Shown here: one piece after another, positions 1 through 8,556 of the stretch | Layout of the letters: each line of letters opens with the position of its first letter | How positions within the stretch are numbered: the first letter of the stretch is position 1 | From: Chitinophaga japonensis | GTDB taxonomy: Bacteria > Bacteroidota > Bacteroidia > Chitinophagales > Chitinophagaceae | Length of the DNA: 64,000 nt | Direction: 5' to 3' | Assembly: GCF_007830125.1 (NCBI RefSeq) | Contig: NZ_VLLG01000003.1 | Span: 1,567,115-1,631,114 of the forward strand | The notes under the pieces: model-generated | Seen by the model: only the letters and a program-made list of their open reading frames with translations | Databases searched by the model: none | What the model was told of the DNA's origin: nothing | Position numbers and translations under genes: made by a program

Positions 1-450
1 CTGGCGGAGCCGGACATGGATACGGACCTGGTGCTGGCTAACCTGAATACCCTGCTTACAGAATTGAACCGCACCTACGTAGCCAACCACAAAAAAGGGA
101 AGGATGCGGACGGCCACCTGTCCAAATTCATTGCATTCAAAATGCTGGTGGAAGCCGAGTTCATGGAGCAGCCGGCCATACAGGCCATCGCCATCCGGCT
201 GTCGCTTACCACTAACAGCCTTTACAGTATTGTGAAACACTACTCGGGCCTGTCTCCCAAAGCGTTCATCATTCAGCGCCTGATGGTGGAAGCGCAGCGC
301 CGCCTGTACTATTCAGAAACATCCGCCAAAACCCTGGCCTATGAGCTGGGCTTCAGCGATCCCGGCTACTTCTCCCGCCTGTTCAGGAAAAGCACCGGCA
401 AAAGCATTACGCATTTTGTAAAGGAAGTGCAGGATTTGTCTGGCAATTAA
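1..450 (+). CDS. AraC-family transcriptional regulator, 5'-truncated by window edge
   Basis: The reading frame is open from base 1, so the start lies outside the window; an internal ATG at 16 is probably not the real start. The visible part is about 150 residues. Its last 100 hold a two-helix-turn-helix AraC domain: a first HTH around IQAIAIRLSLTTNSLYSIVK and a second with the family signature LAYELGFSDPGYFSRLFRK, followed by a short tail. The N-terminal sensing domain is not visible, so the ligand cannot be guessed. It is followed at 519 by a short-chain dehydrogenase that it may regulate (inference from position only). Confidence 0.85.
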   Translation: MAEPDMDTDLVLANLNTLLTELNRTYVANHKKGKDADGHLSKFIAFKMLVEAEFMEQPAIQAIAIRLSLTTNSLYSIVKHYSGLSPKAFIIQRLMVEAQRRLYYSETSAKTLAYELGFSDPGYFSRLFRKSTGKSITHFVKEVQDLSGN

Positions 451-518
451 AGTGATTTGTCCCACCCCTTCAGATGGCCGTTGATGAATTTTGTGGTCAC
501 CAACAAATTCATCATCAT

Positions 519-1241
519 ATGCAAAAAGTATTGATCACCGGCGCCAACAAAGGCATCGGTTTTGCAACGGCCAGGCATTTATTGGAAAAAGGTTATTTCG
601 TGTACCTGGGCTGCAGGAACGCCGCCCTGGGCGCTGCGGCGTTCAGCCGGCTGCAGGAGCAGGGACTGGTGCATTGCGAAGTGCTGGAAATAGATGTAAC
701 GGACCAGTCGTCCGTAGACCGCGCAGTGGCTGCGCTTGCCGAAAAGGCGGGCGTGCTGGATGTGCTGATCAACAATGCCGGCATACTGGGCGCTTTCCCG
801 GCTCCGGGAGGCGCCGCTGGCGTAGAGAATGCGCAGCAGGTGTTTAACACCAACTACTTTGGAGTGATCCGCGTTACCACCGCCATGCTGCCGCTGCTGC
901 AAAGGGCGGAGCAGCCGCGGATCGTGAACGTGTCCAGCGAAACGGCCTCCCTGTCCCTGCACCAGGACCCTTCCTGGGCGTATTATCCCATGAAGGACAC
1001 TGCATACGTGCCTTCTAAAACAGCGCTGAACTTTTACACCATGGCGCTGGCGTATCAATTAAAGGATACTTCTTTTAAAGTCACCAGCGTATGTCCCGGT
1101 TATACAGCTACGGATATGAACAATTTTGCCGGCAGCGGAAAAGCCGGAGACGCGGCCGCCACCATTGCAAAATATGTCATACCTGGCACCGATACGCCCA
1201 GCGGAAAATTTTATAATGCCGCCGGGGAATTACCCTGGTAG
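519..1241 (+). CDS. Short-chain dehydrogenase/reductase (carbonyl-reductase-like)
   Basis: A classical SDR Rossmann protein of 240 residues. The cofactor motif TGANKGIG lies near the N-terminus, NNAG follows the central strand, a Ser is present in the VNVSSE strand, and the catalytic YxxxK is YVPSK. An upstream in-frame ATG at 474 exists, but the family begins directly at MQKVLITGANKGIG, so 519 is chosen. It probably reduces a small carbonyl compound with NAD(P)H; the substrate is not predictable. A strong terminator at 1265-1289 ends its transcript before the polysaccharide locus. Confidence 0.9.
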   Translation: MQKVLITGANKGIGFATARHLLEKGYFVYLGCRNAALGAAAFSRLQEQGLVHCEVLEIDVTDQSSVDRAVAALAEKAGVLDVLINNAGILGAFPAPGGAAGVENAQQVFNTNYFGVIRVTTAMLPLLQRAEQPRIVNVSSETASLSLHQDPSWAYYPMKDTAYVPSKTALNFYTMALAYQLKDTSFKVTSVCPGYTATDMNNFAGSGKAGDAAATIAKYVIPGTDTPSGKFYNAAGELPW

Positions 1242-1264
1242 CTGCTGCAGTTGTACCAGCGGTG

Positions 1265-1289
1265 CGGGCCGGGTATTTTATCCGGCCCG
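1265..1289 (+). terminator. Rho-independent terminator after the SDR gene
   Basis: An 8-bp GC stem, CGGGCCGG (1265-1272) pairing with CCGGCCCG (1282-1289), is followed directly by TTTTCTTT. It separates the SDR transcript from the SusC promoter region. Confidence 0.85.
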
Positions 1290-1316
1290 TTTTCTTTGTA
1301 CCCCAAAAAGTAGCAT

Positions 1317-1335
1317 AATCCATCATTTTAAAAGG
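1317..1335 (+). promoter_or_regulatory. Candidate AraC operator upstream of PUL1 susC
   Basis: AATCCATCATTTTAAAAGG. Similar motifs occur before PUL2 susC (AATCCATCATTATAGAAAA, from 19210) and before the fuconate dehydratase gene (AATTCATCATAATGAAAGG, 12902). All three sit near genes adjacent to two closely related AraC regulators, so a shared operator is plausible. This is inference from shared sequence. Confidence 0.4.
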
Positions 1336-1375
1336 TTTATCTATTTCCTGTTAGTCCCGTTACGGATACTTTTAT

Positions 1376-1447
1376 CACAGGTTAGCAACCGACCTGTGGA
1401 ATGCAAACGTTATGAAGCAGGCTCCCGGTGATGCTCTCATACCGGGA
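1376..1447 (+). promoter_or_regulatory. Two short hairpins in the susC leader region
   Basis: CACAGGT (1376-1382) pairs with ACCTGTG (1392-1398). TCCCGGT (1423-1429) pairs with ACCGGGA (1441-1447). Both are perfect 7-bp stems lying between the terminator at 1289 and the susC start at 1485. They could be operators or 5'-UTR structures controlling the SusC message. Apart from these and the operator candidate, the 244-bp gap holds no gene. Confidence 0.4.
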
Positions 1448-1484
1448 CCAGTCTTCCATGTTTTGAAAAATAAAACTTACAAAA

Positions 1485-4400
1485 ATGTATGTATCATGCC
1501 AGCGTAGCTTACTGCATACGCATTGTTCCGACTTTTCCCGGTTATTGAAAAAAAGAGGCCGGCTTGCAGCGGCGCTCATCGTATGGCTGCTGCAATTTTC
1601 TACCGGTGCGCATGCACAGTCCATTACTGTAAAGGGCCAGGTAACAGGCGATGGCGCGCCCCTGCCCGGCGCTGTTGTAAGGGTAGTGGGCGGCAACACC
1701 GGCGCAAGTGCGGACGCCGACGGCTTTTTTTCGATCGCTGCGGCGGCCGGCGACTCACTGATCTTTACTTCTTACGGCTATAAACCGCAAACCGTAGCCG
1801 TAAACAACCGTACAGCCATTAACGTGGCGATGGAGGCAGACCCGAAATCGCTGGAAGAAGTGGTAGTGGTGGGTTATGGTACCCAGAAGAAAGTAAACCT
1901 TACCGGCGCAGTAGCTACTGTGAGCGGGGACGACATGCTGAAACGCCCCGTCACCAATCCTTCCGCCATGCTGCAAGGTACCATGCCCGGCGTGCAGATC
2001 ACGCAGGGAACAGGTGAGCCGGGGAATGAAAACCTCTCCATCCGGATCAGGGGCACTGGTACTTTCAGCGGCGCGGGTTCCGATCCGCTGGTGCTGATAG
2101 ACGGGGTGGAGGGCAAGCTGTCCGACCTGAACCCGAACAATATTGAAAGCGTGTCCGTACTGAAGGATGCGGCTTCCGCCGCTATTTATGGTGCGCGTGC
2201 GGCCAATGGCGTAATACTGGTCACCACCAGGCAGGGCGCCGAAGGCAAGCTGCAGGTGCAGTATGATTTCAACTATGGCATCTACAAGCCTACCAAGCTG
2301 TTTGACCTCATCACCAATTCTGCGGAGTACATGGAGCTGTTCAACGAAGCCCGCATCAATTCCGGGCTGAACTCCGGCCTGTACACACAGGAGCAGATAG
2401 ACCAGTACCGCAATGCCACGGATCGCAGGCTGTATCCGAATACGGACTGGCTCAGCCTCATTTTCCAGACCGCGCCTGTGCAGAACCATAACCTGAACTT
2501 CAGCGGGGGACGCAATGGCACCACCTTCAATGCATCCATTGGCTATGTAAACCAGGAAGGCATTATGAAAGGCTTTAACTACAAAAAGTACAATGCCCGC
2601 CTCAATATTGCTTCCCGTATGAACAAGCGTATCCGCTTCGGGGCTAACATTGCGTTGAAGGCCGGCAGGCGGGAAGCGCCGGTGTTCGGCTCCGAAGATA
2701 TGTTCCTGTCCGCCATGGCCCAGGCGCCCACCTATGCGCCCGTACTGGCGGATGGCAGTGGCCACTACACCTATAAAGCCTACGATTTCGAGTATAACAA
2801 CAAGAATCCCATTGCGCTGCTGGACGGCAAGATCAACCGCAACACGGACGACTATTCCGTAATGGCGCAGGGATGGGTAGAAGTGGCGCTGCTTAAAAAC
2901 CTGACCTGGTATACCAAGGGCGCCGTGAATGCTTTCTTTGACAAGTACAAGGATTTTCGTCCGCCCCTGGAGCTGTATAACTTCCGGACCAACCAGCTAA
3001 TGACCATCCTGGACCTGGGCGGCGGGCTGGAAGTGCAGGACCAGCAGAACATATACACGAACATTTATTCCTACCTGAACTACGAACGCACCTTTGATGG
3101 TGGTCATGGATTGAAAGCGCAAGCCGGCTACAGCACCGAGAAAAGTACTTACCAGTATCTCAAGGCATCCCGCAAGCAGTTCTCCACAGACCTGCTGCGG
3201 GAGTTGGATGCCGGCAGTCCCGCCATACAATATGCCAATGGTACGCAGAACAGTTGGGCCCTGGTATCGTTCTTCGGCCGGCTGAATTATAATTACAAAG
3301 AACGGTACCTCCTGGAGGCCAACATGCGCTATGACGGCTCTTCCCGCCTCAACCCGGACGGGCGCTGGGGCGTGTTCCCTTCTTTTTCTGCCGGCTGGCG
3401 GCTCACGGAGGAGCCGTTCATCCAAAACCTGCACCTGTCCTGGCTGAACAACTTCAAGCTGCGGGGCTCCTGGGGACAACTGGGCAACCAGAACATCGGG
3501 AACTATCCTTACCAGGCCATCCTGGACTATACCGGCAATTATTCCTTTGATGATGCTTCCCTTACTTCCGGCGTGGCCCAGCAAAGCCTGTCCAACACCA
3601 ATATAAAATGGGAAACCACTACCATTACAGATGTTGGCCTGGACCTGACCATCCTGCAGGGCCTGAACCTTACTGCAGACTGGTACAGGAAGCGCACCTC
3701 CGATATTTTAAGGATCTCGCAGATCACCGGTGCTGTAGGCCTGGCCGCTCCTTACATTAACGATGGTACGCTGGACAATACCGGCATTGAGCTGGGCCTC
3801 TCCTACAATCACCTGGTAAGGGAAGGCGCATTGAAAGGAATGAGCTACACGATAGGCGGCAACCTGGAGCATTACAGGAACAAGGTGGTGAAATTCGGGC
3901 AGCGGGAAATAGACGGCTACCGCATCCGCCAGGAAGGAGAGGAGTGGAACGCTTACTATATGCTGGAGATGACCGGCATCTTCCAGACGGAAGATGAAGT
4001 GCAGCGCGCTCCCAAACAGTTCGGCGATGCTACCGTACCCGGTGATATTAAGTATAAAGACCAGAACGGCGATGGCGTGATCAACAATGATGACCGCGTG
4101 ATCATGCGCGGCAATTATCCCAATTTGAATTATTCCTTCAACGTTTCCGCGCAATGGAAAGGCTTTGACCTGTATGCCATGGCCCAGGGTGTGGACGGCG
4201 CCCGGTTCTTTGTAAGCGAATGGGGCACCATTCCTTTTGTGCAGGGCGCGCCCCCCACTACAGACTGGCGCAACCGCTGGACGCCGGAGCATCCTTCCGC
4301 CACCATGCCGCGCATTTACTGGGGCTGGGGCGCGCCGGAGCGGGTGAGGCGCCCGTCCTCCTACTACCTGCAGGACGCTTCCTACCTGCGCCTCAAGAAC

Positions 4401-4598
4401 CTGACCATCGGGTATACCATACCGGTAAGCATTACACAGCGTATCGGCATTAACAGCGTACGGGTGTACTTCTCCGGCGACAACCTGGTTACGCTCACCG
4501 ACTATCCCGGCCTGGACCCGGAGCGGGGCGGCAGCGGCAATTTTGTCCAGTACCCGCAGAACAAGATCTATTCCTTTGGTTTAAATGTTAAGTTCTAA
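1485..4598 (+). CDS. SusC/RagA-family TonB-linked outer-membrane transporter (PUL1)
   Basis: A 1037-residue outer-membrane importer of oligosaccharides, working with the SusD-like lipoprotein encoded next. A signal sequence precedes the cleavage region GAHAQS. A carboxypeptidase-regulatory-like domain (about residues 48-120) follows, then the TonB-box/plug junction LEEVVVVGYGTQKKVNLTGAV, the plug, a long beta barrel and a C-terminal Phe in LNVKF. Its start overlaps no upstream gene. It is the first gene of a fucose/galactose locus: SusD, GH95, GH36, SGNH esterase, AraC and fuconate catabolism follow in the same direction. Substrate preference for fucosylated glycans is inferred from the neighbours. 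Confidence 0.95.
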   Translation: MYVSCQRSLLHTHCSDFSRLLKKRGRLAAALIVWLLQFSTGAHAQSITVKGQVTGDGAPLPGAVVRVVGGNTGASADADGFFSIAAAAGDSLIFTSYGYKPQTVAVNNRTAINVAMEADPKSLEEVVVVGYGTQKKVNLTGAVATVSGDDMLKRPVTNPSAMLQGTMPGVQITQGTGEPGNENLSIRIRGTGTFSGAGSDPLVLIDGVEGKLSDLNPNNIESVSVLKDAASAAIYGARAANGVILVTTRQGAEGKLQVQYDFNYGIYKPTKLFDLITNSAEYMELFNEARINSGLNSGLYTQEQIDQYRNATDRRLYPNTDWLSLIFQTAPVQNHNLNFSGGRNGTTFNASIGYVNQEGIMKGFNYKKYNARLNIASRMNKRIRFGANIALKAGRREAPVFGSEDMFLSAMAQAPTYAPVLADGSGHYTYKAYDFEYNNKNPIALLDGKINRNTDDYSVMAQGWVEVALLKNLTWYTKGAVNAFFDKYKDFRPPLELYNFRTNQLMTILDLGGGLEVQDQQNIYTNIYSYLNYERTFDGGHGLKAQAGYSTEKSTYQYLKASRKQFSTDLLRELDAGSPAIQYANGTQNSWALVSFFGRLNYNYKERYLLEANMRYDGSSRLNPDGRWGVFPSFSAGWRLTEEPFIQNLHLSWLNNFKLRGSWGQLGNQNIGNYPYQAILDYTGNYSFDDASLTSGVAQQSLSNTNIKWETTTITDVGLDLTILQGLNLTADWYRKRTSDILRISQITGAVGLAAPYINDGTLDNTGIELGLSYNHLVREGALKGMSYTIGGNLEHYRNKVVKFGQREIDGYRIRQEGEEWNAYYMLEMTGIFQTEDEVQRAPKQFGDATVPGDIKYKDQNGDGVINNDDRVIMRGNYPNLNYSFNVSAQWKGFDLYAMAQGVDGARFFVSEWGTIPFVQGAPPTTDWRNRWTPEHPSATMPRIYWGWGAPERVRRPSSYYLQDASYLRLKNLTIGYTIPVSITQRIGINSVRVYFSGDNLVTLTDYPGLDPERGGSGNFVQYPQNKIYSFGLNVKF

Positions 4599-4602
4599 TT
4601 CC

Positions 4603-6126
4603 ATGCAAATGAAAAAACATATTCTCTGCATATGCCTGCTGCTGGCGATGATCCTGGCAGCCTGCACCAAGTCCCTGGACCAGGATCCGCAGGACAAGAT
4701 ATCCTCTGCCAATTTCTGGAAGTCAAAGGGCGATTTTGACCAGGCGCTGGCTGCCTGCTACGCCTCCATGCAGGAGGCGGAATGGGCGGTGGAAATGCCC
4801 GTATGGGACTGCCTCACGGATAACGGTTACGCACAGCATAATTCCGGCGGCGCCAAGGAGATCGTATCCGGCAGCATCAGTCCTTCCTCCGGCGGGCTGA
4901 TCACGGAGTTGTATGCGGACAGCTACCGGGGCATTGCCCGTATAAACCTGTTCCTGCAACACCTGCAACAATATACCGGCGCTGATCTGCCTGAAGCGGA
5001 CAAGCAGCATTATGAAGGAGAGGTACGTTTCCTGCGCGCCTTCTTCTATTTCCAGCTATATTACCGCTATGGCGCGGTACCGCTGGTGCTGGAGCCGCTG
5101 AACCTGGAAACACAGCAGCAGCCCAAAACGGTGGCCGCAGACATCCTGCAGCAAGTGCTTACAGACCTGGATTACAGCATCGCCCACCTGAACGAGACGC
5201 CTTATTTTGAGAACGGCGGACATGCCAGCCGCTCGTCTGCCCGGGCGCTGAAGGCGCGTGTGCTGCTCTTTGCCGCCTATGGCGATAACGGCGTGCCGGA
5301 CCCCGGTATGCTTGCAGAGGTAAGGGACCTTACGCAGCAGGTGCAGGCGCAATACAGCCTCAGCCCAAAGTTCGAGGATATATTCCGTGATGCCTCCCAG
5401 CGAGGCAACCCCGAGATCATCTTTTCGATCAACTTCCTGGCGCCGAACAACACGGCTCCCTGGGATATGTACTACGGCGACTGGCTGGTGGCCAGCCCCC
5501 TGCAGAACTTCGTAGATGCGTTTGAGTGTATTGACGGGCTGCCTTACGGCGAGTCACCGCTTACTGATCCCAATGCGCCTTTCGAGAACAGGGACCCGCG
5601 TTTGAAAAAGACCGTGTTCGTGGATCATCCTGATTTCGGGGATGGCAAGGTGCATACGCCCTCCAACAGCCGCCCCACCGGTTATGGTGTTATGAAATTC
5701 CTGGTGCCGGAAAATATTCCCTACGGGTTCTCTACCTTAAGCCAGCAGAATGCCGTAGTATTAAGACTGGGCGAGGTGCTGCTGATGTACGCAGAGGCGC
5801 AGAACGAGCTGGCCGGGCCGGATGCCTCTGTATATAAAGCCATGACGGACCTCCGCGCCCGCGTGGGCATGCCGCCTTATCCTGCCGGCCTGACCAAAGA
5901 ACAGATGCGTGCGCGTATACGTCATGAAAGAAGGATAGAGCTGGCTTTTGAAGGGCTGCGCTTCTTTGACCTGATGCGCTGGCACAATGCGGGCGAGGTG
6001 CTGAACAGCGTACCAGACGGCCTGCAGCCCTACCATTTCGAGGACAGGTTCTACAAATGGCCGCTGCCGCAGCCGGAGATCGACAAAAGCGGCGGCGTGC
6101 TGGAGCAGAACCCGGATTATAAATAA
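4603..6126 (+). CDS. SusD/RagB-family glycan-binding lipoprotein (PUL1)
   Basis: A 507-residue surface lipoprotein that caps the SusC barrel and binds the glycan. The lipobox LAAC follows a short hydrophobic signal peptide, and the SusD tetratricopeptide-type fold is suggested by FLRAFFYFQLYYRYGAVPLV and the C-terminal RHERRIELAFEGLRFFDLMRW. The family C-terminus ending in NPDYK is present. ATG at 4603 (or 4609) is preferred over 4585, which would overlap the susC stop. The gene is tightly coupled to susC, 4 bp downstream. Confidence 0.95.
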   Translation: MQMKKHILCICLLLAMILAACTKSLDQDPQDKISSANFWKSKGDFDQALAACYASMQEAEWAVEMPVWDCLTDNGYAQHNSGGAKEIVSGSISPSSGGLITELYADSYRGIARINLFLQHLQQYTGADLPEADKQHYEGEVRFLRAFFYFQLYYRYGAVPLVLEPLNLETQQQPKTVAADILQQVLTDLDYSIAHLNETPYFENGGHASRSSARALKARVLLFAAYGDNGVPDPGMLAEVRDLTQQVQAQYSLSPKFEDIFRDASQRGNPEIIFSINFLAPNNTAPWDMYYGDWLVASPLQNFVDAFECIDGLPYGESPLTDPNAPFENRDPRLKKTVFVDHPDFGDGKVHTPSNSRPTGYGVMKFLVPENIPYGFSTLSQQNAVVLRLGEVLLMYAEAQNELAGPDASVYKAMTDLRARVGMPPYPAGLTKEQMRARIRHERRIELAFEGLRFFDLMRWHNAGEVLNSVPDGLQPYHFEDRFYKWPLPQPEIDKSGGVLEQNPDYK

Positions 6127-6158
6127 CAGTCAATCTTTTAACTACAGCATATTTAACG

Positions 6159-8510
6159 ATGACCGTAAGCAAGCATTTAACCTTCATTGTAATAACTGGT
6201 ATTATACTTTTCCTGTCCCTGCCGGCTTTTACCCAACAAGCGCCCTTGCGCCTCTGGTATGAGCAGCCGGCGGCCGTATGGGAAGAAACCCTGCCGCTGG
6301 GCAATGGCCGCCTGGGCATGATGCCGGACGGCGGCGTAAGCACGGAGCAGATCGTGCTGAATGACATTACCCTGTGGTCCGGTGCGCCGCAGGACGCCAA
6401 CAATTACGGCGCTTACAAACAACTGCCGCAGATCCGCCGCTTGCTGGCCGAAGGCCGTAACGACGAAGCCCAGGCCATCATGAACCAATCCTTTGTATGT
6501 ACCGGTAAAGGCTCTACGGATGTGCCTTTCGGCTGCTTCCAGGTGCTGGGTAGCCTGCAGTTGCAGTTTGACTACAAGGGTGTAGCGGGCAAGCCTGCGC
6601 CCTTTGAGGATTATGAAAGGGAACTGTCTTTGCGCACCGCCATTGCCCGCGCTACCTACAAAGTGAACGGGGTGGCCTATACGCGGGAATACTTTACCGG
6701 CTTTGGCGACGATGTGGGCCTGATCCGCCTGACCGCTGACAAGCCTGGACAACTGAACCTGCGCCTTACCATGAGCCGGCCGGAAAGGTTTACCACCCGT
6801 ACCGAGGGAAAGGAGCTGCAAATGTACGGGCAGTTGGAAAGCGGCGCCGATACACCCGGCATGCGCTATATGGCCCGGGTGCAGGCCCGTCTGAACGGCG
6901 GCAGCCTAAGCACGGAAAACGATGCGCTGCTGATAAAGGACGCTACCGAAGTGATCCTGTATGTGTCCATGGGAACGGATTTCAGGAATCCCGGCTTTAG
7001 AGAAAGCACCGCGCAGTTGCTGGCCGCTGCCATGAAAAAGTCCTGGGCCGCTCACAAGCAGCAGCATACAGGCAATTATCAAAAACTGTTTAACCGCCTC
7101 AGCCTGCAGTTGGGCGCCACACATGCGGAACAGCTACCTACGGACAAGCGGCTTATCGCCTTTGCGGAGCGCCCGCAGTCGGATGATGCACTGGCGGCCC
7201 TGTTCTTCCAGTTTGGCCGCTACCTCAGCATCAGCAGCACGCGTGTAGGCCTGCTGCCACCCAACCTGCAGGGCCTGTGGGCCAACCAGGTGCAAACGCC
7301 CTGGAATGGCGACTACCACCTGGATGTGAACGTGCAGATGAACCACTGGCCGCTGGAGGTGAGCAACCTTTCCGAGCTGAACCTGCCGCTGGCGGAGCTG
7401 GTAAAAGGACTGGTAAAGCCCGGTGAAAGGACCGCCAGGGCCTACTATAACGCAGACGGCTGGGTGGCGCACGTGATCACTAATGTATGGGGCTTTACCG
7501 AGCCGGGGGAGAGCGCTTCCTGGGGCATTACCAAAGCAGGTTCCGGCTGGGTGTGCAATAACCTGTGGGAGCACTATGCTTTTACCAACGATAAAAAATA
7601 CCTGGCGGATATTTATCCCGTTCTGAAAGGCGCCGCAGAATTTTACAGCAGCCAGTTGGTGGAGGACGCCAAAACCGGCTGGCTGGTCACTTCGCCGTCC
7701 TCCTCGCCGGAGAACTGGTTTTACCTGCCCAACGGTAAAACCGCCAGTGTATGCAATGGCCCTACCATCGATAACCAGATCGTGCGGGAGCTGTTCGGCA
7801 ACATGATCACTGCTGCTAAAATACTAAACAGGGATGCGGATCTCCGCCGAAAACTGCAGGGGCAACTGCAAAAGGCGGCGCCTGTTGGCGTAGTGGCCAA
7901 AGACGACGGCCGCCTGCAGGAATGGCTGGAGGACTACAAGGAACCGGAGCCGCAGCACCGGCATATCTCGCATTTATACGGCCTGTTCCCCGCTGCGCTC
8001 ATCACGCCAGCGGCCACGCCGGAACTGGCGGAGGCCTGCAGGAAAACGCTGGAGCGGAGAGGAGACGACGGTCCCAGTTGGTCCATTGCCTACAAGCTGC
8101 TATTCCGGGCGCGGCTCCACGATGGCAACCGCGCATACAAATTGTTTACCGACCTGCTGCGCCCTACCTTAAAGACCAACATTAACTACGGCGCCGGCGG
8201 CGGTACTTATCCCAACCTGTTCACCGCCGGACCGCCTTTCCAGATAGACGGCAACTTCGGCGGGCAGGCCGGTCTGGCGGAAATGCTGCTGCAAAGCCAT
8301 GAAGGATACATTCACCTGCTGCCCGCCCTGCCGGACCAGTGGAAAACGTCCGGCAGCATCCGGGGCTTTAAAGCCCGCGGCAACTTTACCGTGGACATGA
8401 GCTGGAAGGACGGACGTGTAGTGAGCTACCGCATTGCATCGCCGCAGCCGCGCAAGGTAAAGGTGAAAGTGAACGGGGAACTGAAGGAGGTAATGGCGGA
8501 AAGGATATAG
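6159..8510 (+). CDS. GH95 alpha-L-fucosidase-like glycoside hydrolase
   Basis: A secreted enzyme of 783 residues, predicted to release alpha-1,2-linked L-fucose (or L-galactose, also reported in this family). A signal peptide ends near PAFTQQ. The GH95 N-terminal domain starts at LWYEQPAAVWEETLPLGNGRLG; the catalytic (alpha/alpha)6 core shows NLQGLWANQ, DVNVQMNHWP (around residues 389-397), HRHISHLYGLFP and IDGNFGGQAGLAEML. In bifidobacterial AfcA a pair of Asn residues supports the attacking water. Here the corresponding stretch reads D-V-N, so one position may be Asp; this alignment is by eye. The enzyme fits the downstream fuconate pathway. Confidence 0.9.
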   Translation: MTVSKHLTFIVITGIILFLSLPAFTQQAPLRLWYEQPAAVWEETLPLGNGRLGMMPDGGVSTEQIVLNDITLWSGAPQDANNYGAYKQLPQIRRLLAEGRNDEAQAIMNQSFVCTGKGSTDVPFGCFQVLGSLQLQFDYKGVAGKPAPFEDYERELSLRTAIARATYKVNGVAYTREYFTGFGDDVGLIRLTADKPGQLNLRLTMSRPERFTTRTEGKELQMYGQLESGADTPGMRYMARVQARLNGGSLSTENDALLIKDATEVILYVSMGTDFRNPGFRESTAQLLAAAMKKSWAAHKQQHTGNYQKLFNRLSLQLGATHAEQLPTDKRLIAFAERPQSDDALAALFFQFGRYLSISSTRVGLLPPNLQGLWANQVQTPWNGDYHLDVNVQMNHWPLEVSNLSELNLPLAELVKGLVKPGERTARAYYNADGWVAHVITNVWGFTEPGESASWGITKAGSGWVCNNLWEHYAFTNDKKYLADIYPVLKGAAEFYSSQLVEDAKTGWLVTSPSSSPENWFYLPNGKTASVCNGPTIDNQIVRELFGNMITAAKILNRDADLRRKLQGQLQKAAPVGVVAKDDGRLQEWLEDYKEPEPQHRHISHLYGLFPAALITPAATPELAEACRKTLERRGDDGPSWSIAYKLLFRARLHDGNRAYKLFTDLLRPTLKTNINYGAGGGTYPNLFTAGPPFQIDGNFGGQAGLAEMLLQSHEGYIHLLPALPDQWKTSGSIRGFKARGNFTVDMSWKDGRVVSYRIASPQPRKVKVKVNGELKEVMAERI

Positions 8511-8556
8511 AAAATTGATCATCATGTTATAAATTAGGCAGCTTAAACTATTCGGA

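Noticed and set aside
474..518. Longer N-terminus of the first SDR
   Set aside because: The added residues do not resemble the family; the motif TGANKGIG directly follows the ATG at 519.
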